A stretch of DNA of 64,000 nt from Shewanella algicola (lineage in GTDB: Bacteria > Pseudomonadota > Gammaproteobacteria > Enterobacterales > Shewanellaceae): contig NZ_BMQI01000024.1 of the NCBI RefSeq assembly GCF_014648035.1, positions 1-64,000 on the forward strand. Direction: 5' to 3'. Below are positions 46,309 through 54,980 of this stretch, in pieces. A model generated the notes under the pieces. That model did no database searches and was not told where the DNA came from. It was given only the letters and a program-made list of their open reading frames with translations. Numbering within the stretch: position 1 is the stretch's first letter; the number at the start of each line of letters is the position of its first letter. A program made the translations under genes and the position numbers.

Positions 46309-46609
46309 AATGGACTACTCAATCTAAAAATAATGGCGCTATTATGCTGCTTACACGCTTAAATAGAAATCAATCAATGATCTTTTTACTCCATTCGGTA
46401 ATTTTTAGTTACACATCCGCGCACTATCTCAGGCAAAAATGACCAAAAGTGCCTTGTTTTCTAGTCTCCTAAGGCCTTAACATAGTATTCACAAAAAAAG
46501 TGTTGGTTTTTTCCTTACTAAGTAGCATTTAAGGACCAACAATATAATAAAAATATAAAAATGCTCATACGCCTAAAATAGGCGCCTTAAACAAAGCAAA
46601 GGAAACACA

Positions 46610-48697
46610 ATGAAAAAGTTGGTTATTGGAGGTCTTTGTGCCTCACTTATTGCAGGCCTAAGTGCATGTAGCGACGATAAAGCCGTAGTAGCTCCGGCTG
46701 CAGACGTAGCAAAAACAGCTGCTGCAGTTGCCGTTGAAAAAGCACTGACATCTGGCATTACGTTCGACAACATCGATAAATCCGTTCGTCCACAAGACGA
46801 TTTTTACATGTATGTAAACGGTGCATGGATGAAAACAGCAGAGATCCCAGGCGATCGCACTAACATTGGCGCATTTTACGACTTACGCGAACATGCCCGT
46901 GATGACGTTAAAGCGATCATTGAAGACTTAAGTGCTACGCCAAATTTAGCTGATGGCACAGATGAGCAAAAAGTAGCTGACTTATACCGTTCATTTATGG
47001 ATGTAGAAACCCTAAACAAACTGGGTATTGCGCCAATTCAAACTGACCTAGATAAAATTGCAGCACTAAAAGACAAACAAGAATTAACCGCGTTTTTTGG
47101 TGAAAACCAAGCAAACGGTGGCGGCACACCATTAGCCTTTTATATCTCTGTTGATGCTAAAGACTCAACCCGTTATGCCACTCACATTTGGCAATACGGC
47201 TTAAGCCTTCCTGAAAAAGATTACTACTTTAATCAAGAAGAACGCTTCGTTAATATCCGTAAAGCCTTTGTTGAGCACATTGAAAAAATGTACAACCTAG
47301 CAGGCTTACCAGATGCTAAAGCCAACGCCGAAGCCATTCTTGCACTCGAAACCCAAATTGCTGAGCAACATTGGGACGTGGTAGAAACACGCGACAGCAC
47401 TAAAACTTACAACTTATACCAAGTTAAAGACCTTGCAACCCTAGCACCAGACATTAACTGGGAAGGTTATTTAGCGGCGTTAGGTGGTGACAAGCAAACT
47501 GACATCATCATCAACCAGCCTAGTTTTGTTCAAGGGTTAAATGAAGTCATCAAGACCAATGATCTTGCTGCATGGAAAAACTACCTCACCTGGATGACCC
47601 TAACGCATAACGCCAGTAACTTGTCTGAAGCATTAGACAACGAAAACTTTGCCTTTTTCTCTAAAACCTTAAACGGTCAAGAAGAACAAGAACCGCGTTG
47701 GAAGCGTGGTGTGAGCACTGTAAGTGGTACCTTAGGTGAAGTGGTCGGTAAAGTGTACGTTAAACGTCACTTTGCACCAGAAGCAAAATCGCGTATGGAG
47801 CAACTCGTTGAAAACCTTCGTGGCGCATATGGTTCTAGTGTTGATTCGCTAGATTGGATGAGCCCTGAAACGAAAGTCGCTGCAAAAGAAAAATTAGCTC
47901 TATTTAATCCTAAGATTGGATACCCTAATAAGTGGGAAGACTACAGCAAATTAACCATCAAAGCTGACGATTTAGTCGGTAATGCTAAGCGTGCTGCTGT
48001 TGTACAACACAACAAAGAAGTGGCTAAATTGGGTCAACCCATTGATAAAGACGAGTGGCACATGACGCCACAAACGGTTAATGCTTACTACAACCCAACC
48101 ATGAACGAAATCGTGTTCCCTGCTGCGATTTTACAGCCACCATTCTTTAACTTAGAAGCGGATGACGCAGTAAACTACGGTGGTATTGGTGCGGTAATCG
48201 GTCACGAAATGGGCCATGGCTTTGATGACCAAGGCGCTAAGTTTGACGGTAATGGCAACATGCGCGACTGGTGGACTGAAGCTGACTTAAAAGCGTTTGA
48301 AGCTAAAGGCAAAGCGTTAATTTCTCAGTACGATGGTTATCAAGTATTTGACGATTTACACGTTAACGGTAGCCTAACACTGGGTGAAAATATTGGTGAC
48401 TTATCAGGCGTAACAATCGCTTATAAAGCTTACAAAATGTCACTTAATGGTAAAGAAGCACCGGTAATTGACGGCTTAACTGGCGACCAACGCTTCTTTA
48501 TGGGCTTTACCCAAATTTGGCGTGTGAAGATGAAAGAAGAAGCAATGCGTAACCGCGTAGCAACTGATCCGCATTCACCTGGTCACTTCCGTGCACTTGG
48601 CGCATTGTCAAACATGCCTGAGTTCTATACCACTTATGACGTGAAAGAAGGCGACAAGATGTATATCGCCCCAGAAAACCGCGTTAAAATCTGGTAA
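46610..48697 (+). CDS. M13-family zinc metallopeptidase lipoprotein (PepO-like)
   Basis: Neprilysin-type endopeptidase anchored to an envelope membrane. The 695-residue precursor has a lipoprotein signal (LCASLIAGLSACSDD, Cys20). The M13 N-domain starts at SVRPQDDFYMYVNGAWM. Zinc ligands are His532 and His536 in VIGHEMGHGFDDQGAKF (with catalytic Glu533) and Glu593 in LGENIGDLSG (Asp597 supporting). NAYYNPTMNEIVFPAAIL is the substrate-binding segment, and the C-terminus ends in the family's W. The 301-bp upstream gap shows no other gene. A terminator follows. Confidence 0.95.
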   Translation: MKKLVIGGLCASLIAGLSACSDDKAVVAPAADVAKTAAAVAVEKALTSGITFDNIDKSVRPQDDFYMYVNGAWMKTAEIPGDRTNIGAFYDLREHARDDVKAIIEDLSATPNLADGTDEQKVADLYRSFMDVETLNKLGIAPIQTDLDKIAALKDKQELTAFFGENQANGGGTPLAFYISVDAKDSTRYATHIWQYGLSLPEKDYYFNQEERFVNIRKAFVEHIEKMYNLAGLPDAKANAEAILALETQIAEQHWDVVETRDSTKTYNLYQVKDLATLAPDINWEGYLAALGGDKQTDIIINQPSFVQGLNEVIKTNDLAAWKNYLTWMTLTHNASNLSEALDNENFAFFSKTLNGQEEQEPRWKRGVSTVSGTLGEVVGKVYVKRHFAPEAKSRMEQLVENLRGAYGSSVDSLDWMSPETKVAAKEKLALFNPKIGYPNKWEDYSKLTIKADDLVGNAKRAAVVQHNKEVAKLGQPIDKDEWHMTPQTVNAYYNPTMNEIVFPAAILQPPFFNLEADDAVNYGGIGAVIGHEMGHGFDDQGAKFDGNGNMRDWWTEADLKAFEAKGKALISQYDGYQVFDDLHVNGSLTLGENIGDLSGVTIAYKAYKMSLNGKEAPVIDGLTGDQRFFMGFTQIWRVKMKEEAMRNRVATDPHSPGHFRALGALSNMPEFYTTYDVKEGDKMYIAPENRVKIW

Positions 48698-48739
48698 TCA
48701 ATAATGTAAAAGCTGACCTAGGTCACACTTACACACAAC

Positions 48740-48768
48740 AAGGGCATCATTTGATGCCCTTTTTTTAT
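48740..48768 (+). terminator. M13 peptidase terminator
   Basis: A 10-bp stem (aagggcatca 48740-48749 with tgatgccctt 48752-48761) and then a run of T to 48766. Classic rho-independent layout, 42 bp after the stop. Confidence 0.9.
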
Positions 48769-48916
48769 AAGAAAACCATCTAAACAACTGATATATAAAT
48801 ACATATATACTTATCACCTAGATATATCATCGATATGATTAAACCTTGTTCATTAAGCCCCTATTCAGCTAAAAAGCGGTAAAGTGATTTCACAGACATT
48901 ACGCTGGAGCTATTCA

Positions 48917-49696
48917 ATGAATAAGTTGTTTCGTACCTTTTTTATCTTTTTAATTTTACTGTCTACCCGTGGCGCGATTGCTCAACCTAATGAAGTTAAA
49001 TATAACAAGTTAGCCGAGCCATCTGATTTCAGCCAAAAGTCATATAATGACATTGAACAATTAATCAGCTTAAGCGAGCAACATAGCGCGCTTGCACAAC
49101 AAGACTCTCAAGACTTGGATGCCTTAATGGCACGAGCCTCAGCAGCTCAACAAGAGCTTATTGATCTGCTTAATCACATCAACCACGCGAGCCATACCTC
49201 AGCAATTATTCCCGCGACAAAAAGCTATGCTCGAGCAGCCCAAAAAGTACAATTAAAGTTTAATGGTGACGCCAGTCAATTAACCGATATTGCCCGCGCC
49301 AGTGTGGTCGCCAATGACGTCAATAGTTTACTGACCAGTTACCACCAATTGCGTCAGTCGACCGAAGTCGTGCAATTAAAAAACCGTTTTGCTGAGCCAA
49401 AAACCTCAGGGTATCGCGACTTAAACGTGTTAGTTAAATTGCCTCAAACCCAAATGGTAGTTGAGGTGCAGTTTCATTTAAATGATATCGCCGAGATTAA
49501 AAGTGGCCCAGAACACCAGGTGTATGAGCAAATTCAAGCCATTGAACTGCAAGCAAAAACGGAGCAAAGACCGTTAACCGACTTTGAGCACGCCAGCATT
49601 GCTAAATTACGCCAAGATTCGCATAAGCAATACCATAAAGCCTGGTTGTACTATAAACGCCAAAGCTTGTATCCATCGACCATTCAAGCGGCTTAA
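48917..49696 (+). CDS. Exported RelA/SpoT-like nucleotidyltransferase-fold protein
   Basis: A 259-residue protein with an N-terminal signal peptide (MNKLFRTFFIFLILLSTRGA, cut near IAQ) and a domain resembling the RelA/SpoT synthetase fold: KFNGDASQLTDIARASVVAN (acidic strand), then KNRFAEPKTSGYRDLNVLVK and VVEVQFHLNDIAEIK, matching the order D..R / GYRD / E-x-Q of alarmone synthetases. GGAG lies just before the ATG at 48917. Cytoplasmic Rel enzymes lack signal peptides, so a periplasmic or secreted role must differ. Similar domains occur in toxins. The activity is inferred from motifs only. Confidence 0.6.
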   Translation: MNKLFRTFFIFLILLSTRGAIAQPNEVKYNKLAEPSDFSQKSYNDIEQLISLSEQHSALAQQDSQDLDALMARASAAQQELIDLLNHINHASHTSAIIPATKSYARAAQKVQLKFNGDASQLTDIARASVVANDVNSLLTSYHQLRQSTEVVQLKNRFAEPKTSGYRDLNVLVKLPQTQMVVEVQFHLNDIAEIKSGPEHQVYEQIQAIELQAKTEQRPLTDFEHASIAKLRQDSHKQYHKAWLYYKRQSLYPSTIQAA

Positions 49697-49728
49697 CCTC
49701 CCGCGTTGTGTCACTATTTCCACCCTTT

Positions 49729-49753
49729 AGCGCTCATTGAGCGCTTTTTTTTT
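49729..49753 (+). terminator. Rho-independent terminator
   Basis: agcgctca (49729-49736) pairs with tgagcgct (49738-49745), followed by eight or more T. It separates the RelA/SpoT-like gene from the SUKH gene. Confidence 0.9.
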
Positions 49754-49820
49754 ATCGAAGAAACTCAGCGCTATTCACATCTGCTATACTCGCGCCAGAG
49801 ACTAGCTGTCGGACCTTGTC

Positions 49821-50222
49821 ATGAACGAAATTATTGACCAATTGCAAGAACTAAGCGAAACCGTACCAGTGCCGCTGGAGCTACCAACATTTGAACAAAT
49901 TGTTGAAGTTGAAGAACAAATCCTGATTGGATTACCTAATGATTTAAAAGAGTATCTACTGCATGCCAGTGATGTTATTTACGGCACTGTTGAGCCGGTC
50001 ACGGTTGCCGACCCGTACTCGCACACTTACCTGCCTGAAGTCACCTGTTATGCCTGGTCTATCGGCATGCCACGTGAGCAAATTGCCATTTGCCAGGTCG
50101 GTGACAGTTTTTACTGTATCGACGAAGAAGGTCAAGTGCAGCTATGGGAAGACGGCGATTTTGACGAGCAGGTTTGGGAATCGTTTTGGGATTGGGTTGA
50201 AGACGTGTGGCTTGAGCAATAA
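49821..50222 (+). CDS. SMI1/KNR4 (SUKH) family protein
   Basis: A 133-residue acidic protein of the SUKH superfamily. The opening PTFEQIVEVEEQILIGLPND, then LKEYLLHASDVIYGTVEPVT and the GDSFYCIDEEGQVQLWED strand pair fit SMI1/KNR4. SUKH proteins often neutralise polymorphic or contact-dependent toxins, but this short form also occurs as a stand-alone conserved gene. It lies 125 bp after the RelA/SpoT-like gene, separated by a terminator, and 31 bp before the DUF4447-like gene, which is the more likely operon partner. Confidence 0.78.
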   Translation: MNEIIDQLQELSETVPVPLELPTFEQIVEVEEQILIGLPNDLKEYLLHASDVIYGTVEPVTVADPYSHTYLPEVTCYAWSIGMPREQIAICQVGDSFYCIDEEGQVQLWEDGDFDEQVWESFWDWVEDVWLEQ

Positions 50223-50253
50223 CCCACATAAATCATGATTAAAGAGAACACAC

Positions 50254-50754
50254 ATGGCTAAAACTAACGGCTTAAACGCCATTGAAATGCAATATTTACG
50301 CTTGTCTTTAGGCTTAACCACTGAACAAGTTGCCACTATCACCACCACTAGCAACGAAGATGTATTAGCGTGGGAAGCAGGCGAAAAAGACGCGCCTGTA
50401 CCTGTACAAAAAAAGCTACTCGACATTGATGATATCATCGAAATGCAAGTACTTAACACCACTGACGGTATTGAAGAGCTCTTTAAAAAAGAGCCCAAAC
50501 GCCGTTTAGCCTTTGTGGTTTACCCAACACAGGCGCTTTACACCCAGTATAATCCAGAGTTTTTAAGCTCTTTGCCTTTAACAGAGCTATACAATACTTC
50601 TGCATGGCGCATCAAAAAAGAGTGCAAACTGGTGCTTGAAGTTGATGTCTCTTTAGTGGCATTAGATGCCGAAGCCTATAAAGCTTATCGTGCTGAAAAC
50701 GGCATGAGCGAAAACCGTGAAAGCCGTGCGAAGTGGGCTGCGACTCAGCTTTAA
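50254..50754 (+). CDS. DUF4447-like HTH protein
   Basis: A 166-residue protein with an N-terminal region like a Cro/XRE-type helix-turn-helix ([20 protein letters not shown], then [20 protein letters not shown]) and a C-terminal alpha/beta part ([20 protein letters not shown]). It resembles proteins named DUF4447/DUF1870 in Shewanella, of unknown function. The N-terminal helices suggest nucleic-acid binding. It follows the SUKH gene closely, and its stop codon lies within a 12-bp tandem repeat. Confidence 0.7.
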   Translation: MAKTNGLNAIEMQYLRLSLGLTTEQVATITTTSNEDVLAWEAGEKDAPVPVQKKLLDIDDIIEMQVLNTTDGIEELFKKEPKRRLAFVVYPTQALYTQYNPEFLSSLPLTELYNTSAWRIKKECKLVLEVDVSLVALDAEAYKAYRAENGMSENRESRAKWAATQL

Positions 50755-50796
50755 CTCGGGCTTTAACTCGGGCTTTAACTCGGGCTTTAATTCAGA
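50749..50796 (+). repeat. 12-bp tandem repeat over a stop codon
   Basis: ctttaactcggg is repeated at 50749-50760, 50761-50772 and 50773-50784, with a diverged fourth copy ctttaattcaga at 50785-50796. The stop codon TAA (50752-50754) of the DUF4447-like gene is in the first copy, and 12 is a multiple of 3, so each copy repeats an in-frame TAA. Confidence 0.95.
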
Positions 50797-50850
50797 GTTT
50801 AAACCTTTGCGATAACACGTCTAGGGGTTAATACCAATCCGCTATCATCA

Positions 50851-50877
50851 AAGAAGCCTATCCTGGCTTCTTTTTTA
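50851..50877 (+). terminator. Terminator after the DUF4447-like gene
   Basis: agaagcc (50852-50858) pairs with ggcttct (50865-50871) across a 6-base loop, then TTTTTT. It lies just beyond a MITE-end-like motif (taataccaatccgc, 50829-50842). Confidence 0.85.
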
Positions 50878-50892
50878 TTGGACTCTTTTGTA

Positions 50893-51522
50893 TTAAGCAG
50901 GGTTTGCTACAGATTCTGTTTTGTTGATAGCCGCCTGCAATGCGGGGCGTTGTTTAACTCTATCTCGGTATGCAGAGAGTTTTGGCGGCAATTGTTGCTC
51001 AAAACCTAATGCCCAACCTAGGGTTTGGGTTAATAAAATATCCGCAATAGTCGGTTGTGCACCGCACACAAAACCACTTTGAGGGATCCATTGTTCAGCA
51101 ATGGCTGCCGCCTTACCAAACTCCCATTTCGCCACCGCATACATGCCCTGTAAACGCAACTCTTTTGGCAATGCAAAACGGTGCTTGCCCATGCTCCACA
51201 GCGGTTGCTCTAGTTCTGTTATCACAAAGCTGACCCAGCGCTCATGAATACCAGATTCTTGGGTACCCGCCTTGGGTAACCATAAGCCTTCGCCATATTT
51301 TTCAGCAAGATAGCGCATAATTGCGGCAGATTCGGTTAACACAAAGTCACCGTCGCTGAGCACAGGTAACTTACCGCTTGGGTTTAACGCCAAAAATGTC
51401 TCTGTTTTATTATCACCTTTGGCAAAATCAATAAAATGAAACTGCCATTCGATTCCTAATTCTTCTAATAGCCACGACACGCGTAAAGCACGGCTTTTTG
51501 GTGTTCCGTATAATGTAATCAT
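50893..51522 (-). CDS. Glutathione S-transferase
   Basis: A 209-residue soluble GST. The N-terminal thioredoxin-like domain starts MITLYGTPKSRALRVSWLLE and holds the glutathione gamma-Glu loop NPSGKLPVL and FVLTESAAIMRYLAEKYG; the C-terminal helical domain includes PTIADILLTQTLGWALGF. Ser/Tyr choice at the active site is unclear; Ser10 or Arg11 near the first helix are candidates. The ATG at 51522 with GGGAGAAG upstream is preferred to 51552. It may detoxify electrophiles; the substrate is unknown. Confidence 0.9.
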   Translation of the reverse strand: MITLYGTPKSRALRVSWLLEELGIEWQFHFIDFAKGDNKTETFLALNPSGKLPVLSDGDFVLTESAAIMRYLAEKYGEGLWLPKAGTQESGIHERWVSFVITELEQPLWSMGKHRFALPKELRLQGMYAVAKWEFGKAAAIAEQWIPQSGFVCGAQPTIADILLTQTLGWALGFEQQLPPKLSAYRDRVKQRPALQAAINKTESVANPA

Positions 51523-51566
51523 GTGGATTGCTTCTCCCTTGGGGTCATCCAATCAATTTGTACACT

Positions 51567-51602
51567 AAAAAAAGCCACATTCACTTATCGTGAAATGTGG
51601 CT
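51567..51602 (-). terminator. Terminator of the TonB-dependent receptor
   Basis: On the minus strand agccacatt...aatgtggct (51594-51602 with 51573-51581, plus an inner cac/gtg pairing) runs into a T-tract. It lies 25 bp after the receptor stop. Confidence 0.85.
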
Positions 51603-51626
51603 GTTATTTATCTTATAACCATGCGC

Positions 51627-54191
51627 TTAGAAGTTCATTGTGACTTTAGTATAAATGAAACGTCCTAGTGGGTTATGTACTCCCATTGCATAACCATAAA
51701 GGTCAGCATCACCATCGCCAATCGCAAATGATGGCTCTTCATCAAACACGTTGTTGACACCTACCGACAGTTTAAACATCTCATTGATACGGTATGAACC
51801 AGACATATCAACTAACAACTGTGCATCCACGGTGCGAGTTTTGTTGTAGTCTTCAAATTCACCGATATAGCTTAAGTTAATGTTGGCAGCAAAGTCGTCC
51901 ATCATCCAGTTAGTTGTCGCTAACCAACGGTGTTCTGGGTATTCATACTCGCCAGTGTAATCAATCGTTTCGCCATCAATTTCTTTTTCGAAACTGATTA
52001 AGTAGCTGTATTCTAAACCGAACTTAATATCACCATAGTTATTTAGCTCAAGGCCATAATGAGTCGATAAGTCGAGACCTTGTACTTCTTGCGAGCCGAT
52101 GTTAACAAACCCAGATTTGATCACATCAATCGTACCAAAGGTTTCACCTGCTTGCGGCGCGTTACGTAAACACACAGTGCTGTTTTGGTCGCCACAGTTT
52201 TCTTGGTAAAGTTCTTGGTTTTGCAATGAATCAATTTTGTTGTCTTGAACAATATTGAATAAATCAAAACCAATATCAAACTGCTGACTTGGTGCCCAAA
52301 TCATCCCAACGTTCCAGGTTTCAGACTCTTCAGCGTCTAAATCAGGGTTGCCAGCAAAGATGAAGTTGTAATCGAGTAATTCACAATCAACATTATCTGC
52401 AGCACAGCGGTAACTATCGACTAAAAAGTCACTCTTTTCAGATGGACCTAAGCCAATTTGCGCCAATGATGGTGCACGGAACCCGGTAGACCATGAACCA
52501 CGAGCAGTTAACTCATCACTAATGCCCCATTGGAAAGCAATTTTAGGGTTAGTGGTTGAGCCAAAATCACTGTAGCTGTCATAACGACCAGCAAGTTGTA
52601 GCTCAAAGTTATCTGTAACAGGGATAGAAAACTCAACATAAGCGGCATGTTGATCACGCGAACCAAACGCCGATATAGCTTCAGTACCAAAAATCAAACC
52701 GCGTTGGAACTGCTCATCTGGCACATCACTGACACTTTCTTCACGGTACTCAGCACCCGCTGCCATCAGGATATCGCGGCCATCAATGGTAAAAGCATGG
52801 CCTGTAATGCTGGCATCATAAGCAGTAATGCTCGACTTACCTTGTCTTACTAAGCTAGTGGTAATACGGTCAATGACATCTTGTGAATTAACCGCTGCGC
52901 CAAATGGGTTGTAGTTACCGGCATCTATCTCAGCTTGTAAGTAATCCGTTCTTACCCAACCTTGTGTGCGGTCACCTGTTTGAGTTGATTCGCTACGGCC
53001 ACGTTGCGCCGACACTTCCCAGTCCCAATCGTTGATCACACCACGAAGCCCGGCCACAATACGCATAGTGTCAGACTCGATATCCCAACGACGTGCACCA
53101 GCATCAACGGTACGGTAACGGCCAATATCAATGTCTTGTCCAAATGGATTGTCAGGGTGAGTACCCGGTACGGTTAAGCCCGCATCTTCATCTAATGGTG
53201 TGGGTGCACCGCCTGCTTCAGAGGTGTTGTGCTGTACCGACAACTCTAAAAATGCGGTTAAATCGTCAGTTAACATGTAATCAAATTGACCAATGGCGCC
53301 CACGCGCTCAGAGGTCGGAATGGTCATATTGTATGGGCCATAGTCAAACAAACAGCTGCCGCTAGCCGTGGCGTTGTCAGCAGGACAATCTGGGTCAATG
53401 GTTTTCACGCCATTAACATAAAAGTAGCCAGGGTAACCCCGTGATGAACGGTAGTCTTCACCGCCGTAAGGCGATTGATTGGCAGTACCAAAACGCCCCA
53501 TATCTTCTGCCGATAAGGTACCATTGGTAAAGTAATCTAAAATGATTGACGCACTGCCTTTATCCGCTTTTACGCCCCACACTAAACTGGCTGTGGTTTC
53601 GTCATAGCCGGTGCCACTGTCATCGCCATAACCTAAATTAATTTCAATGCCTTCGATGTCTTTTTTCAGCACGATATTAACCACACCGGCAATAGCATCC
53701 GAGCCATAAATCGCTGACGCACCATCTTTTAGAATGTCGATACGTTCAATAGCAGAAACCGGAATGTTGTTAATATCAACAAATGAGTTTGAAATGCCTT
53801 CAGCAAATGCACTTGAGCCAACACGACGCCCATTGATCAAGACCAATGTCGCATCTGGGCCTAAGCCGCGTAAACTGATTGACGCACCGCCGTTTGCAGT
53901 AGAATCTTGGCTGTTACCGCGGGTAGAAAACGCACCAGAGCCGTTAGCTGGCATACGTTCAAGTAATTGCTGTAGGTTGTCAAAACCCATGTTGGCAATA
54001 TCGTCTTTACTGAGTGATTGAACCGGAGATGGGCCTTCAATATCAGTCCGTTTGATACGAGATCCCGTCACTTCAATACGTTCTACTTTAGCTTCAGCAG
54101 TGTCTGCTGCTTGTGACATAAAAGCGATAGGAGCAAAAGAGAGTGAAACTGCGATAGCGCATGCACTGCGCAAAAGGTTAGGTTTTTTCAT
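51627..54191 (-). CDS. TonB-dependent outer-membrane receptor
   Basis: A 854-residue outer-membrane transporter: signal peptide (ACAIAVSLSFAPIAFMSQA), a TonB box-like VERIEVTGSRIKRT, a plug domain (NLQQLLERMPANGSGAF, ATLVLINGRRV, ERIDILKDGASAIYGSDAIA) and a 22-stranded barrel ending in an aromatic residue (YTKVTMNF). It belongs to the TonB-receptor type common in Shewanella and Alteromonas, related to peptide or oligomer uptake rather than classic siderophore receptors. No substrate genes are adjacent, so the ligand is open. ATG 54191 is used because AAGGA overlaps the earlier ATG. Confidence 0.93.
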   Translation of the reverse strand: MKKPNLLRSACAIAVSLSFAPIAFMSQAADTAEAKVERIEVTGSRIKRTDIEGPSPVQSLSKDDIANMGFDNLQQLLERMPANGSGAFSTRGNSQDSTANGGASISLRGLGPDATLVLINGRRVGSSAFAEGISNSFVDINNIPVSAIERIDILKDGASAIYGSDAIAGVVNIVLKKDIEGIEINLGYGDDSGTGYDETTASLVWGVKADKGSASIILDYFTNGTLSAEDMGRFGTANQSPYGGEDYRSSRGYPGYFYVNGVKTIDPDCPADNATASGSCLFDYGPYNMTIPTSERVGAIGQFDYMLTDDLTAFLELSVQHNTSEAGGAPTPLDEDAGLTVPGTHPDNPFGQDIDIGRYRTVDAGARRWDIESDTMRIVAGLRGVINDWDWEVSAQRGRSESTQTGDRTQGWVRTDYLQAEIDAGNYNPFGAAVNSQDVIDRITTSLVRQGKSSITAYDASITGHAFTIDGRDILMAAGAEYREESVSDVPDEQFQRGLIFGTEAISAFGSRDQHAAYVEFSIPVTDNFELQLAGRYDSYSDFGSTTNPKIAFQWGISDELTARGSWSTGFRAPSLAQIGLGPSEKSDFLVDSYRCAADNVDCELLDYNFIFAGNPDLDAEESETWNVGMIWAPSQQFDIGFDLFNIVQDNKIDSLQNQELYQENCGDQNSTVCLRNAPQAGETFGTIDVIKSGFVNIGSQEVQGLDLSTHYGLELNNYGDIKFGLEYSYLISFEKEIDGETIDYTGEYEYPEHRWLATTNWMMDDFAANINLSYIGEFEDYNKTRTVDAQLLVDMSGSYRINEMFKLSVGVNNVFDEEPSFAIGDGDADLYGYAMGVHNPLGRFIYTKVTMNF

Positions 54192-54424
54192 GATCATCCT
54201 TAACGTTCATTTATTGTTTTATATCCATGATTACTGCAAACTGCGGTAACAATATTACCGCCTACTACTTTCGTGGAAGCTAATTTACCTGTTTAAGTTA
54301 AGTTAAATTTTAACAATGTCAATACATTGTCAAGACAGTGCCGTAATGTAATTGTAACCAAACGGCTAATCAAGAATAAAAAGTTAATAAAATCGCATTT
54401 ATATTCAACATTCAAGGAAGAGTT

Positions 54425-54964
54425 ATGAACGAGAAAAAATTAGTGAGTGCCCACTTTCACCCAAAACTAGGGGTTTACTGGTTAGTGTCGGGCGCAATAA
54501 TAATCACCATCACTGTTGTAGGTATTCCCTTGTTATTATTATGGTTTCCAGTCGGTTTACTGGCGGTCAGACGGTATATTGCCAACATGAGTGCAGAGTT
54601 GACCGAAAAAAGACTGATTGTACGAAAAGGCCTGTTAACGCGAACAGAGAATACCGTGCCATTAGATAAAATTACCGATATGGCGCTTATCCAGGGGCCG
54701 CTTATGCGCTTATTTGGTATTTATCAACTCACCGTTGAAACCGCTGGGCAATCGGGTACTGGCTCATTAATTAACTTGGTGGGCGTAGTTGATGTGCAAG
54801 CATTTAGAGAACAAGTTTTACTACAAAAATCATTACTCACTGATCGCCAATCTACGGTTGTGGATAACGTCGATATCGATCAATTATTGCTTGAGAACCT
54901 GCAACAAATGAACGCCACTTTGCAGCGGATTGAACAAGTGTTAACTCCACACTCTCCACAATAG
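54425..54964 (+). CDS. PH-domain membrane protein (YdbS-like)
   Basis: A 179-residue protein with a paired hydrophobic region near the N-terminus (YWLVSGAIIITITVVGIPLL, LLWFPVGLLAVRRYI) followed by a bacterial PH-type domain (bPH_2): ELTEKRLIVRKGLLTRTENT, VPLDKITDMALIQGPLMRLF, IYQLTVETAGQSG. Related YdbS/YdbT proteins are linked to membrane stress and antimicrobial resistance, with mechanism unknown. The C-terminus is helical (LLLENLQQMNATLQRIEQVL). It is followed by the Nramp-like gene 16 bp later, likely in the same transcript. Confidence 0.82.
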   Translation: MNEKKLVSAHFHPKLGVYWLVSGAIIITITVVGIPLLLLWFPVGLLAVRRYIANMSAELTEKRLIVRKGLLTRTENTVPLDKITDMALIQGPLMRLFGIYQLTVETAGQSGTGSLINLVGVVDVQAFREQVLLQKSLLTDRQSTVVDNVDIDQLLLENLQQMNATLQRIEQVLTPHSPQ

Positions 54965-54980
54965 GTTGTTGCTGTTTATC

